Assembly (NCBI GenBank): GCA_013153135.1
Contig: JAADFA010000036.1
Location: forward strand, 1 to 8,934
DNA from: Chloroflexota bacterium
GTDB taxonomy: Bacteria > Chloroflexota > Anaerolineae > Anaerolineales > DRMV01
Direction: 5' to 3'
Length of the DNA: 8,934 nt
Shown here: positions 1 to 6,530 of the stretch, one piece after another
How positions within the stretch are numbered: the first letter of the stretch is position 1
Layout of the letters: every line of letters starts with the position of its first letter
Translations under genes and position numbers: made by a program
The notes under the pieces: model-generated
Databases searched by the model: none
Seen by the model: only the letters and a program-made list of their open reading frames with translations
Told to the model about the DNA's origin: nothing

Positions 1-2
1 TC

Positions 3-1307
3 GCGTTGCAACGCGAGCCGCACGATCCCCGTTGGTGGCGAGCCTGGGCCGCGTTGGGGCACCGCACCGAGGATTGGGCTATTATCGCGGCCGCGTACCA
101 AGGCCTGGCGCAACGCGCGTCGCTCACGCCCGCGGAGTACGCGTGGTGGGCCCGCGCGTTGCGCGAACTCGGTGACCTCGCGGCTGCGCGAAGGGTGCTC
201 GCCCAAGGCGTACGCGCGTATCCGGATAGCTCCCTCTTGTGGCAAGATCGCGCGGTATTGGCTGAAGCCGCGCGCGATTGGGATGACGCACGTGTCGCGT
301 GGGCGCGCGCATGGGCTCTGGCGCCCCATGACCCCGCAACAGGCTATGGCTACGCGCGCGTGCTCCTCGCGGAGCAACCGGCTGCGGCCGTGCCTGTGCT
401 GCGCGAGGTCCAGGCGCTGGGGGTTTCACCCTGGAGCCCCGCCGCGCACGTAGCGCTTCAGACCGTGGAACCTGCCTTGGCGAGCGAGGACCCGGTCTAC
501 CTCGCAGTGCAGAGCGGTCGCGCGTTGGCACGACTGGGGCATTGGGCTTTGGCGCAACGCGCATGGACGCGCGCCGTTTATATCGATCCCGCGCGAGCGG
601 CCGCGTGGGCTTATCTGGCCCAGGCGTATGCGGTGCAAGGCCAACTTCAGCGTGCGGAAGGCGCCGTATGGCTAGCGCGGCGCATCCAGCCTCAAGACCC
701 TCTGCCTGCCCTTACGGCCACGTGGCTGTATTCACGGCTTGGGCGTCCTTATCATGTGCTACGTTGGGCAAGAAGGGCGTGGTCCTTGCGGCCCGATGAC
801 CCCACAGCCGCGCTCGCGCTGGCTCAGGCCGAAGTGGCTACCGGCACGTCCCCGGCTATCGCGAACACCCTCTTGCGTTACGTTACCCAACAGCGGCCTC
901 AAGACCCCGACGCGTGGCTCGCTCAGGCACGCTTCGGCCTCACGTTTCACCTCCCGGCCGATGAAGTGGAGCCCGCACTGGTGACCGCACTGCGCCTCGC
1001 ACCCCACGACCCGCGCGGTTGGACCCTTATGGGCCGGTTCGTGTGGCAACAAGGTGAGCTCGGCTTGGCCCAGCGCTACCTCACCGAGGCTTTGCAGCGC
1101 GACCCCGGTTGGGCAGAGGCTCATCTTGTGCTCGCGTGGGTATTATTGGATCAGGGGAACGTGGCGCAAGCATGGCCACATGCCCAGGCCGCGTATGATC
1201 TCACGCGCCCCGATGACCCTTTGCGAACTTTTGCCGCGCGCACGTTAGCTCGGCTCTCAGGCCAGGTGGTTTCACCTACTCAATCCGGCCTACCAGTTGA
1301 CCGTTGA
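3..1307 (+). CDS. TPR-repeat protein, 5' end missing
   Basis: The frame is open from the left window edge to a TGA at 1305-1307, giving at least 433 residues. A TTG at position 6 is the first possible start, but nothing marks it as a real one, so the gene is called 5'-partial. The protein is built almost entirely of tetratricopeptide repeats. About nine helix-turn-helix units of roughly 34 residues can be traced (near residues 42-73, 76-109, 165-195, 198-232, 233-266, 267-300, 303-335, 337-369 and 370-404, counting from position 6). Repeat boundaries carry the typical Pro-x-Asp-Pro or Asp-Pro sequence, and the G/A/Y-F-L-A spacing of TPRs is visible. No enzyme motif is seen. TPR arrays are protein-binding scaffolds. 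The partner, and any signal peptide or N-terminal domain, lie outside the visible part. Trp, Ala and Arg are abundant. It converges on the lipoprotein gene with a 32 bp overlap. Confidence 0.85.
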   Translation, partial: ALQREPHDPRWWRAWAALGHRTEDWAIIAAAYQGLAQRASLTPAEYAWWARALRELGDLAAARRVLAQGVRAYPDSSLLWQDRAVLAEAARDWDDARVAWARAWALAPHDPATGYGYARVLLAEQPAAAVPVLREVQALGVSPWSPAAHVALQTVEPALASEDPVYLAVQSGRALARLGHWALAQRAWTRAVYIDPARAAAWAYLAQAYAVQGQLQRAEGAVWLARRIQPQDPLPALTATWLYSRLGRPYHVLRWARRAWSLRPDDPTAALALAQAEVATGTSPAIANTLLRYVTQQRPQDPDAWLAQARFGLTFHLPADEVEPALVTALRLAPHDPRGWTLMGRFVWQQGELGLAQRYLTEALQRDPGWAEAHLVLAWVLLDQGNVAQAWPHAQAAYDLTRPDDPLRTFAARTLARLSGQVVSPTQSGLPVDR

Positions 1308-1833
1308 GCCAAACTTCGCCGGACCACCCCTCGTCGATCCAAGGACTAAGATCAATATACCCTTGAAAAGGCTGGAGCACTTCAACGCACACCGCGTGCG
1401 CGGGTTCGCGCACGCTATAGAGCGTTACAAGGAGCCGACCATCGCTCACCTTCGCGGTCGCACGCGGTTGGTGGCACGGGGTGGGCAATGTGCCGGTAAC
1501 AGCTAAGACCCAGCGCGGCTTGTCGTGGGTAAGCTGTACCAACTCCACAGCCTCAACGTATGCCGCAGCCCGCTCAGGGCCAGTTGCGGCTTCCACCGGA
1601 ATGAAATCCCATTCACCGAGCATGGATGACCCCTCCGTTGGCGGAGTGTATGGTGAGGGCGACGCAAGGGGGGTAGGCGTTGCTTGGAGTGGGCTAGGAC
1701 TTGGCTTTGGCTGAAGCGGGGTCGTGGATTCAAGGGTTGGCAGCAATGTGGGCATTGGTGAAGGTGAGGCCCCGCACGCCGCGCTGAGCCCAAGGAAGAT
1801 AGCTGCACTGATCCATAGCCAAACGCGTCGCAT
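1276..1833 (-). CDS. Small secreted lipoprotein with Pro/Ser/Thr-rich linker
   Basis: This is a 185-residue protein, ATG at 1831-1833. A near-perfect Shine-Dalgarno (AGGAGG, core at 1841-1845) lies about 7 nt upstream and fixes the start. The N-terminus has two Arg, a hydrophobic stretch and a lipobox-like Leu-Ser-Ala-Ala-Cys ending at Cys20, so Cys20 is the likely lipidated residue after signal peptidase II cleavage. Residues about 23-67 are a low-complexity Pro/Ser/Thr linker, as in many surface-tethered lipoproteins. The globular C-terminal part (about 72-185) has Cys120 and Cys149, a possible disulfide pair, and ends with a Trp-Leu-Asn-Gly strand-like motif. It resembles small lipoproteins I associate with Chloroflexota, but I cannot assign a function. 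It begins 28 nt after the rtcB stop, so it is probably the last gene of the archease-rtcB transcript. No terminator follows; its stop lies inside the opposing TPR gene. Confidence 0.85.
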   Translation of the reverse strand: MRRVWLWISAAIFLGLSAACGASPSPMPTLLPTLESTTPLQPKPSPSPLQATPTPLASPSPYTPPTEGSSMLGEWDFIPVEAATGPERAAAYVEAVELVQLTHDKPRWVLAVTGTLPTPCHQPRATAKVSDGRLLVTLYSVREPAHAVCVEVLQPFQGYIDLSPWIDEGWSGEVWLNGQLVGRIE

Positions 1834-1861
1834 GAGATGACCTCCTCTCCCCTTTTGACGC

Positions 1862-4636
1862 TTAACCCTTGACCACAGCTACAGGGCGTAAGCGAGCAAC
1901 TTTACGCGCCAGATCCGCACCGACCACGGTCTCGACCACTTCATCGACGTCTTTATATGCAAAGGGTGCTTCCTCCGCCAGGCCGCGCATCGACCCCGCG
2001 CGCACGCGGATGCCCTCACCCTCCAATTGGCGGCGAAGCACCTCCCCGCGCACGGTCTTTTTGGCTTTCGCTCGGCTCATGACCCGCCCCGCGCCATGGC
2101 ACGATGAGCCAAAGGATTTGCGCATACTGGTTTCAGTTCCCACCAAGACCCACGAGGCTGTGCCCATGCTGCCCGGCACCAATACGGGTTGGCCAATGTC
2201 CCGATATTCCGGCGGAAGTCCTGGCGCGCCCGGGCCAAATGCTCGCGTCGCGCCTTTACGATGCACCATGACTTTCATCCGCTTGCCGTCGATGGTATGC
2301 ACTTCCACCTTGCCAATGTTGTGCGCCAGGTCGTACACCTGCCGCGGATACCACTGCTCCTGGGGTACCAAACCCGCAAATATTTCTTCAAATGCTTTGC
2401 GCACAAAATGAGCCAAAACCTGCCGGTTGGCAAACGCGAAGTTCGCGGCCGCGTTCATCGCGGCCAGGTAATCCCGGCCCTCGGGCGAGTTGAGCGGCGC
2501 GCAAACAAGCTCACGATCGGGCAGGCGAATGTTATATTTGCGCACCACAGACTGGAAGTCTCGTACATAATCTGAACAAATTTGATGGCCAAACCCTCGC
2601 GAGCCACAATGGATTTGCACGGCTAGCATTCCTTCTTCCAGCCCCATGGCTTCAGCCGCGATAGGGTCATAAATGCGTTCAATGACATTTACCTCGATGA
2701 AGTGATTTCCCGCGCCCACGGTGCCCAGTTGAGCACGGCCGCGTTCCTTGGCCCGTTTGCTCACTTTAGAGGGGTCAGCGCCGGCCAGACGGCCTCCCTC
2801 TTCGGTGCGCCGCAGGTCTTCAGGCGTCGCGTAACCCCGCTTGAGGGCCCAGCGCGCGCCTTCACGGGCCACCTCATCCAGCTCCTGTTTACTCAGGTGG
2901 ATGTGGCCGCTCCGACCTACGCCGCTAGGGCAGTAGTAATCGATCGCGGACGCGAGGTCGTCCAGGTAATCCTCGGCGATTTCGTAAGGGAGCCGGGTAG
3001 CGAGCAGGCGCACGCCGCAGTTCGAAACCACAAAGGTGTTTGCGACGAAGTTGTGATCTTCATGCGCAACAGTGAAGTCATATACCTCGTCGTCGAAGTC
3101 TATAGAGGTCTTTTGGGCCACCACATCCCAGACCATACCGCTCTCGCCCAGCCCCTCGGTAGCCCAGGCGCGGAACGCGGCCCAATCTGCAGGAACTTGT
3201 TCCACGCCCGCGCGGCGCAGTAGCCAGTAATGCAGCACGAGCCATGCTTCATGCTGTAATGCCGGACGATATTGCACGCCGATACGTTGCCAGAGCGCAC
3301 GTTGCGTACTGACATCTTCGGCCAAGGCCAATCCTACCCGGATGCCCCGTCGCGTTAAGGTGTCGCCCTCGGGCAGCTCGGGCTCCAAAATGTTAGCCTG
3401 TACGCCGAACTCGGTGAGCATTTCCGCAATTTGGTGAAAGATGATTTGGATCGCGCCGGCTCCTCGGTAGGGCACCATCCAGGCCATGGCCTCACGTAAA
3501 CGCCCGGGGCGTTCAGGGTCTGGTTTGGGCAAGGTGAGTGCGAAGAAGCCACCCAAAAACAGCCGTTTTATCCAGCGCGGTGATTGCCGGACCCACAACG
3601 GCACCGCCGCGGTCGGGTGGGTCGGATCGTCCAAAGGTGCACCCAGATAAGCTAAGTAGAGGAATTCTTCCGAGCGCGGCAGGCGCAAATCGCCGTCACG
3701 TTCGGGCACGCTCTGCAAATGCAGGGCCTCGAAGTCCTCCAACAAGCCTGCGAGCGCTTCTTCGGGAAGCGTGGTCAGCCGGGCGCCTTCTCCGCGAGTG
3801 GGTTCCAGGTGGCCGGTGAAAAACGCGGCCTGCAAAAAGCCGATGAGCCGTGCAAGGCGGGGAATAATGTCCTGATTTGCGCGCAGGGGCAAAAGCCCCT
3901 TGGCTTTGAGGCGGGCCAGCGCGTCGGGGATGGCCTCGCGAGGCCAGCCTTCTCGGCGCAAGAAGGCCGCGAAGCTGGCTTCGGACACGATAACGTGATC
4001 GGACAAGGGTTCATAGGGAACGCCTTCCAAGGGATAGCGTGCTACCCGGTCGCCCACCTGGAGGTCCCGCGCTTCGACCATGCCCTGAGGCGTCCAGAAG
4101 GGATGATCTTCGGTCGCGAGGATGCTCGCGCCGCCCGCGGTGCTCAGCCGGAAGACTTGCTCACCCTCGCGTAGGGGGCGTTTCCAGAAACGCACGATAG
4201 GCGTGGTTTCTGCGCGCGGGGTACGCAGGTTGAACGCGGTGAGGGTGCTGCGGGCCCAATCCTCGGCAAAGGCCGCGATGGGACGGGTATATCCCCAGGG
4301 GTGCAAGATCGGTGTATTGCCTGCGAGGCAATTGATGTCGTACCCAATGGCGCCGGGCGAGATCACCCCATCGGGGAAACGCGTGGCCGCAACGCCACCG
4401 ATGGGAAACCCATAGCCTTGGTGTACGTCGGGCATTACGACCACGCGGCCGACCACGCCAGGCAGCGTTGCCGCGTTGATGGCCTGTTCGAGGGACTTAT
4501 CGCCCATCACTGCTTCGAGCAGACGCCGGGTCGCGAAAATGCGCACCGGCACCCGCATATCGGACCGGAACTCGCGGGGGATCTCCCATTCATACTCACT
4601 AATGCGAATGAGGTCTTGGAGTCGCACAGTTGTCAT
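1862..4636 (-). CDS. rtcB: RNA-splicing ligase RtcB, interrupted by an in-frame intein
   Basis: The precursor has 924 residues: N-extein 1-102, intein 103-539, C-extein 540-924. Without the intein it is 487 residues, the usual RtcB length. RtcB joins 2',3'-cyclic-phosphate or 3'-phosphate RNA ends to 5'-OH ends with GTP and Mn2+, in tRNA splicing or RNA repair. The family's active-site signatures are all present: GYDIN (Asp100) joined to Cys540, GNHF (His645), HCGSRG (His676), LAHN (His772) and SCHGAGR (His847). After subtracting the intein these fall within a constant 5-6 residue offset of Cys98, His203, His234, His329 and the guanylylated His404 of Pyrococcus horikoshii RtcB. The ATG at 4634-4636 has AAAGGAG 5 nt upstream. 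Archease lies 54 nt upstream on the same strand and a lipoprotein gene 28 nt downstream. Activity depends on protein splicing, because Cys540 is both the splice-junction +1 residue and a metal ligand. Confidence 0.97.
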   Translation of the reverse strand: MTTVRLQDLIRISEYEWEIPREFRSDMRVPVRIFATRRLLEAVMGDKSLEQAINAATLPGVVGRVVVMPDVHQGYGFPIGGVAATRFPDGVISPGAIGYDINCLAGNTPILHPWGYTRPIAAFAEDWARSTLTAFNLRTPRAETTPIVRFWKRPLREGEQVFRLSTAGGASILATEDHPFWTPQGMVEARDLQVGDRVARYPLEGVPYEPLSDHVIVSEASFAAFLRREGWPREAIPDALARLKAKGLLPLRANQDIIPRLARLIGFLQAAFFTGHLEPTRGEGARLTTLPEEALAGLLEDFEALHLQSVPERDGDLRLPRSEEFLYLAYLGAPLDDPTHPTAAVPLWVRQSPRWIKRLFLGGFFALTLPKPDPERPGRLREAMAWMVPYRGAGAIQIIFHQIAEMLTEFGVQANILEPELPEGDTLTRRGIRVGLALAEDVSTQRALWQRIGVQYRPALQHEAWLVLHYWLLRRAGVEQVPADWAAFRAWATEGLGESGMVWDVVAQKTSIDFDDEVYDFTVAHEDHNFVANTFVVSNCGVRLLATRLPYEIAEDYLDDLASAIDYYCPSGVGRSGHIHLSKQELDEVAREGARWALKRGYATPEDLRRTEEGGRLAGADPSKVSKRAKERGRAQLGTVGAGNHFIEVNVIERIYDPIAAEAMGLEEGMLAVQIHCGSRGFGHQICSDYVRDFQSVVRKYNIRLPDRELVCAPLNSPEGRDYLAAMNAAANFAFANRQVLAHFVRKAFEEIFAGLVPQEQWYPRQVYDLAHNIGKVEVHTIDGKRMKVMVHRKGATRAFGPGAPGLPPEYRDIGQPVLVPGSMGTASWVLVGTETSMRKSFGSSCHGAGRVMSRAKAKKTVRGEVLRRQLEGEGIRVRAGSMRGLAEEAPFAYKDVDEVVETVVGADLARKVARLRPVAVVKG
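3020..4330 (-). mobile_element. Intein in RtcB, endonuclease domain degenerate
   Basis: This 437-residue in-frame insertion splits the invariant RtcB sequence GYDIN|CGVRLL. It begins with Cys103 (block A, CLAGNTPIL) and contains a block B with Thr175-Glu-Asp-His178, the TxxH that activates the N-terminal bond. It ends with block F (VYDFTV, then Asp-His528-Asn-Phe) and block G, Val-Val-Ser538-Asn539. Cys540 is the +1 nucleophile, so a standard class 1 mechanism is expected. The middle is long enough for a LAGLIDADG endonuclease, and two relic motifs can be aligned: residues 261-273 (LARLIGFLQAAFF) and 360-369 (FLGGFFALTL). In both, the catalytic acid is Ala (Ala271, Ala366). The penultimate residue is Ser instead of the usual His. 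Archaeal RtcB, including that of P. horikoshii, carries an intein at this same point. Splice boundaries are certain to the residue; splicing activity is inferred from conserved blocks and an intact host. Confidence 0.95.
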
Positions 4637-4690
4637 ACGCGCTCCTTTCGACGATCGGTTGCCCTTGGTATGAGGTGGGTTGATGTGGCC

Positions 4691-5122
4691 TTAGACGTCG
4701 AAGACAACCACAGCCCGATAGCCGTCGTCGGTAGGTTGAACGTGCAATCCGTGATAAGTCACTGCTTTAATTTCCTTCTCGCCTGGTGAAACCGGGCCTC
4801 CGACCGCGCGCCCGCGGATAACCCACTGGTCATTCATTCGAGTGACGTGGAGGTCGGGTAACGCGGCCGCGGCCCAGCGTTCCACGTCTAGCCAAAATAA
4901 CGCTTCGGTCAGGAAGTCCACGAGCAACGTCTCCAGGTCCGGTGCTTCCAGATGAATTTCACGCGAAGATGCAGGTTTAGGTTTGACCAAGCCCATGAGT
5001 GCGTACATGCCCCACAAGGCTTGACGGAAGAGCTCGGGCAGATCTGGAGCCCACACCTCTAAAGCCCAATCCGCTGTGTGTTCAACCTCGCGAAACCCGG
5101 CCTGGGCGTGCATCGCGTCCAT
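4691..5122 (-). CDS. Archease, RtcB-activating protein
   Basis: This is a 143-residue protein of normal length for archease, the small partner that promotes RtcB guanylylation and multiple turnover. Visible signatures are the N-terminal Glu-His-Thr-Ala-Asp (His15 to Asp18), the central DLETLLVDFLTEALFWLD helix, the EIKAVTYHGLHV strand near the C-terminus, and an ending in Phe-Asp-Val. Asp18 and Asp142 match the conserved metal-binding acidic positions of the family. The ATG at 5120-5122 is preferred because GGAGG (5132-5136) lies 9 nt upstream. A TTG at 5126-5128 would add two residues with a spacing of only 3 nt, and an ATG at 5111-5113 is a third option. It is the first gene of the minus-strand unit, followed after 54 nt by rtcB. 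The pairing strengthens both assignments. Confidence 0.93.
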   Translation of the reverse strand: MDAMHAQAGFREVEHTADWALEVWAPDLPELFRQALWGMYALMGLVKPKPASSREIHLEAPDLETLLVDFLTEALFWLDVERWAAAALPDLHVTRMNDQWVIRGRAVGGPVSPGEKEIKAVTYHGLHVQPTDDGYRAVVVFDV

Positions 5123-5142
5123 CCTCAAGGGCCTCCGTCTCG

Positions 5143-5171
5143 ATTGTACCGAAGGACAGCGAGAGGCGCAA
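5143..5171 (-). promoter_or_regulatory. Sigma70-like promoter of the archease-rtcB unit
   Basis: Reading the minus strand, TTGCGC (5166-5171) and TACAAT (5143-5148) are separated by exactly 17 bp. Transcription would begin near 5136, which puts the GGAGG ribosome site almost at the 5' end of the message and leaves a leader of about 14 nt. The same TACAAT box with 17 bp spacing occurs upstream of the EF-G gene, which supports the reading. Confidence 0.55.
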
Positions 5172-5250
5172 TGGCCTATTGCTCACGGGTGCACGCAAAT
5201 GTTGTCGAAACGGCAAGCACCCTGCGGCCATGGTCGCGCTCGCGTGCCGC

Positions 5251-5364
5251 CCCGCCGCGGGCTGGAAGCCCGCGGCGGGTTGCCATAAAATTGCGCGCGA
5301 GATGGCAGGCTCAGCGCGGGGGCATGGAACGGCGAGGATAGCGGGCGGGTTTCGCCGCCCGCGG
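5251..5364 (+). repeat. Palindrome-flanked dispersed repeat, copy 1
   Basis: The element starts with a perfect 13-bp hairpin (5251-5263 with 5267-5279, loop GGA). A core of about 62 nt follows (5279-5340), then a second hairpin with an 8-bp stem (5341-5348 with 5355-5362, loop GTTTCG). The core recurs on the opposite strand at about 8849-8911 with one substitution and one 1-nt indel. Inside the core, TGCCA and TGGCA, and GCGCGAG and CTCAGCGC, can pair, so the whole unit could fold as RNA or as single-stranded DNA. It is intergenic and no convincing coding sequence covers it. It could be a REP/BIME-like or MITE-like dispersed element; target-site duplications were not found. Confidence 0.8.
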
Positions 5365-5397
5365 GGCAAGCGCGCGTCCAGCCGCCCGCGGCACGGG

Positions 5398-5454
5398 CTT
5401 CTTTGCAGGATTTGCCTGCACCCTCGTTCACGGAGCGAGAGGGTTGCAAAGGAA
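5398..5454 (+). promoter_or_regulatory. Possible structured leader with alternative stems upstream of menB
   Basis: Two adjacent hairpins can be drawn: TGCAGG/CCTGCA (5404-5409 with 5415-5420) and CTCGTTC/GAGCGAG (5423-5429 with 5433-5439, one G-U pair). A longer pairing of CTTTGCA (5401-5407) with TGCAAAG (5445-5451) competes with the first hairpin. A Shine-Dalgarno-like AGGAGGG (5462-5468) follows just downstream. No U-tract is present and I match it to no known RNA family. The pairings are visible; a regulatory role is inference. Confidence 0.3.
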
Positions 5455-5475
5455 TCTCTATAGGAGGGCTGCGAC

Positions 5476-5532
5476 GTGACATGTTATCTTTGGAAAGTTC
5501 CGCGGTTTCGCGCCCTGGAGGATGCCTGTTGA
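5476..5532 (+). CDS. Speculative 18-codon ORF upstream of menB
   Basis: A GTG at 5476 follows AGGAGGG (5462-5468) at a good spacing and reads 18 codons (MTCYLWKVPRFRALEDAC) to a TGA at 5530-5532. A second ORF from an ATG at 5481 reads 30 codons in another frame to a TAG at 5571-5573 and could use the same ribosome site. Either could be a leader peptide or chance. There is no homology argument, and only the strong ribosome site favours it. Confidence 0.2.
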   Translation: MTCYLWKVPRFRALEDAC

Positions 5533-5589
5533 TAAGGTTACCCTATGGTATCCTTGCTCCTGGCATCCCTTAGTTGTTGGAGGCGAGCC

Positions 5590-6462
5590 ATGGCCGAACC
5601 GCAAACGTGGCGTTACATCCGTAAGGCGTTGGACTGGCAGCCAGTAAAGACGTACCGAGACATTACTTACTATAAAGCCGAGGGTATCGCCCGCATTGCC
5701 TTCAATCGGCCCGAGGTACGTAACGCGTTCCGGCCTGAAACCATCGATGAGATGATCGAGGCATTCCGCGACGCGTGGCTGGATACGAGCATTGGCACGA
5801 TTTTGCTCACCGGCGAAGGCCCATCCCCCAAGGACGGCGGTTGGGCCTTTTCCGCTGGAGGCGACCAGCGGGTGCGGACCAAGGGGGGCTACGCGGGTGG
5901 CTACGAACTGCCGCGTCTGCACGTCCTGGAACTGCAGCGCATGATTCGCTTCATGCCTAAGGTCGTCATCGCGGTGGTGCCGGGATGGGCTGTGGGTGGT
6001 GGGCACAGCCTGCACGTGGTGTGCGACCTTACCATCGCGAGCAAAGAGCACGCGCGCTTTCAACAGGCGGATGCACGCGTCGCGAGCTTTGACGCGGGCT
6101 ACGGCTCCGCGTACTTGGCCCGCATTGTCGGACAGAAGCGCGCGCGGGAGATCTTCTTCCTCGAAAAGGTCTATACCGCGGACGAGGCCTACCAAATGGG
6201 CATGGTCAACGCGGTGGTGCCTCACGAATCTCTGGAAGAAGTGGCGGTGGAATGGGCGAAGACCATTAATCGCAAGAGCCCCATGAGCATCCGTTTTCTC
6301 AAATATGCGTTCAACTTGGTAGATGATGGTCTGGTCGGGCAACAGCTTTTCGCAGGTGAAGCTACCCGTCTTGCCTATATGACCGACGAAGCGCAAGAGG
6401 GTCGCGACGCGTTTTTGGAGAAGCGCCCGCCGCGCTTCGATCAATTCCCGCGCTGGCCCTAA
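5590..6462 (+). CDS. menB: 1,4-dihydroxy-2-naphthoyl-CoA synthase (MenB)
   Basis: This 290-residue crotonase-fold enzyme closes the second ring of the naphthoquinone, turning o-succinylbenzoyl-CoA into 1,4-dihydroxy-2-naphthoyl-CoA in menaquinone synthesis. MenB-specific sequence separates it from ordinary enoyl-CoA hydratases: the FSAGGDQRVR segment (residues 87-96), GWAVGGGHSLHVVCDLTIA (132-150), SFDAGYGSAYLARIVGQK (166-183), and the C-terminal GRDAFLEKRP...FPRWP. Asp161, Ser166, Asp168 and Tyr263 line up at a constant offset of 24 with Asp185, Ser190, Asp192 and Tyr287 of Mycobacterium tuberculosis MenB. Asp161 marks the type that uses its own carboxylate in place of bound bicarbonate. The ATG at 5590 has GGAGG (5579-5583) 6 nt upstream; an in-frame ATG at 5545 lacks a site and would add 15 unconserved residues. 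No other men genes are in the window. No confident promoter was found. A terminator hairpin follows 39 nt after the stop. Confidence 0.95.
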   Translation: MAEPQTWRYIRKALDWQPVKTYRDITYYKAEGIARIAFNRPEVRNAFRPETIDEMIEAFRDAWLDTSIGTILLTGEGPSPKDGGWAFSAGGDQRVRTKGGYAGGYELPRLHVLELQRMIRFMPKVVIAVVPGWAVGGGHSLHVVCDLTIASKEHARFQQADARVASFDAGYGSAYLARIVGQKRAREIFFLEKVYTADEAYQMGMVNAVVPHESLEEVAVEWAKTINRKSPMSIRFLKYAFNLVDDGLVGQQLFAGEATRLAYMTDEAQEGRDAFLEKRPPRFDQFPRWP

Positions 6463-6493
6463 GGGCTCTAACTTCTGTTCCGCTGGATTTTTG

Positions 6494-6530
6494 AAATAAA
6501 AAACGCCGCCGGGCGAAAACCGGCGGCGTT
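6494..6530. terminator. Shared hairpin terminator between menB and EF-G
   Basis: A perfect 11-bp stem (6502-6512 with 6520-6530, GC-rich) closes a 7-nt loop. On the minus strand it is followed by an uninterrupted T run and TATTT (complement of 6494-6503), a classic intrinsic terminator for the EF-G gene, whose stop is at 6556. On the plus strand the tail is only CGTGCTTTCT, so for menB it is weaker. The position between convergent genes suggests use in both directions. Confidence 0.85.

Noticed and set aside
1862..4636. RtcB read as a fusion with an unknown central domain
   Set aside because: The boundaries have Cys and Asn-Cys with intein blocks A, B, F and G, and removing residues 103-539 restores the exact RtcB motif and length.
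2189..4789. Several open frames of 70-180 codons on the plus strand across rtcB
   Set aside because: They are opposite an intact conserved gene, lack ribosome sites and show no domain.
5082..5482. Open frames of 70-154 codons covering the palindromic repeat
   Set aside because: They arise from GC-rich repeats with few stops, occur in several frames on both strands, and have compositions dominated by Arg, Ala, Pro and Gly.
5365..5589. A tRNA or other known RNA gene in the intergenic zone
   Set aside because: Hairpins are present, but there is no cloverleaf, T-loop sequence or acceptor stem.
5590..6462. Generic enoyl-CoA hydratase for the crotonase-fold gene
   Set aside because: The GGDQRVR segment, SFDAGYG motif and C-terminal FPRWP are specific to MenB, and the known active-site residues align at a constant offset.
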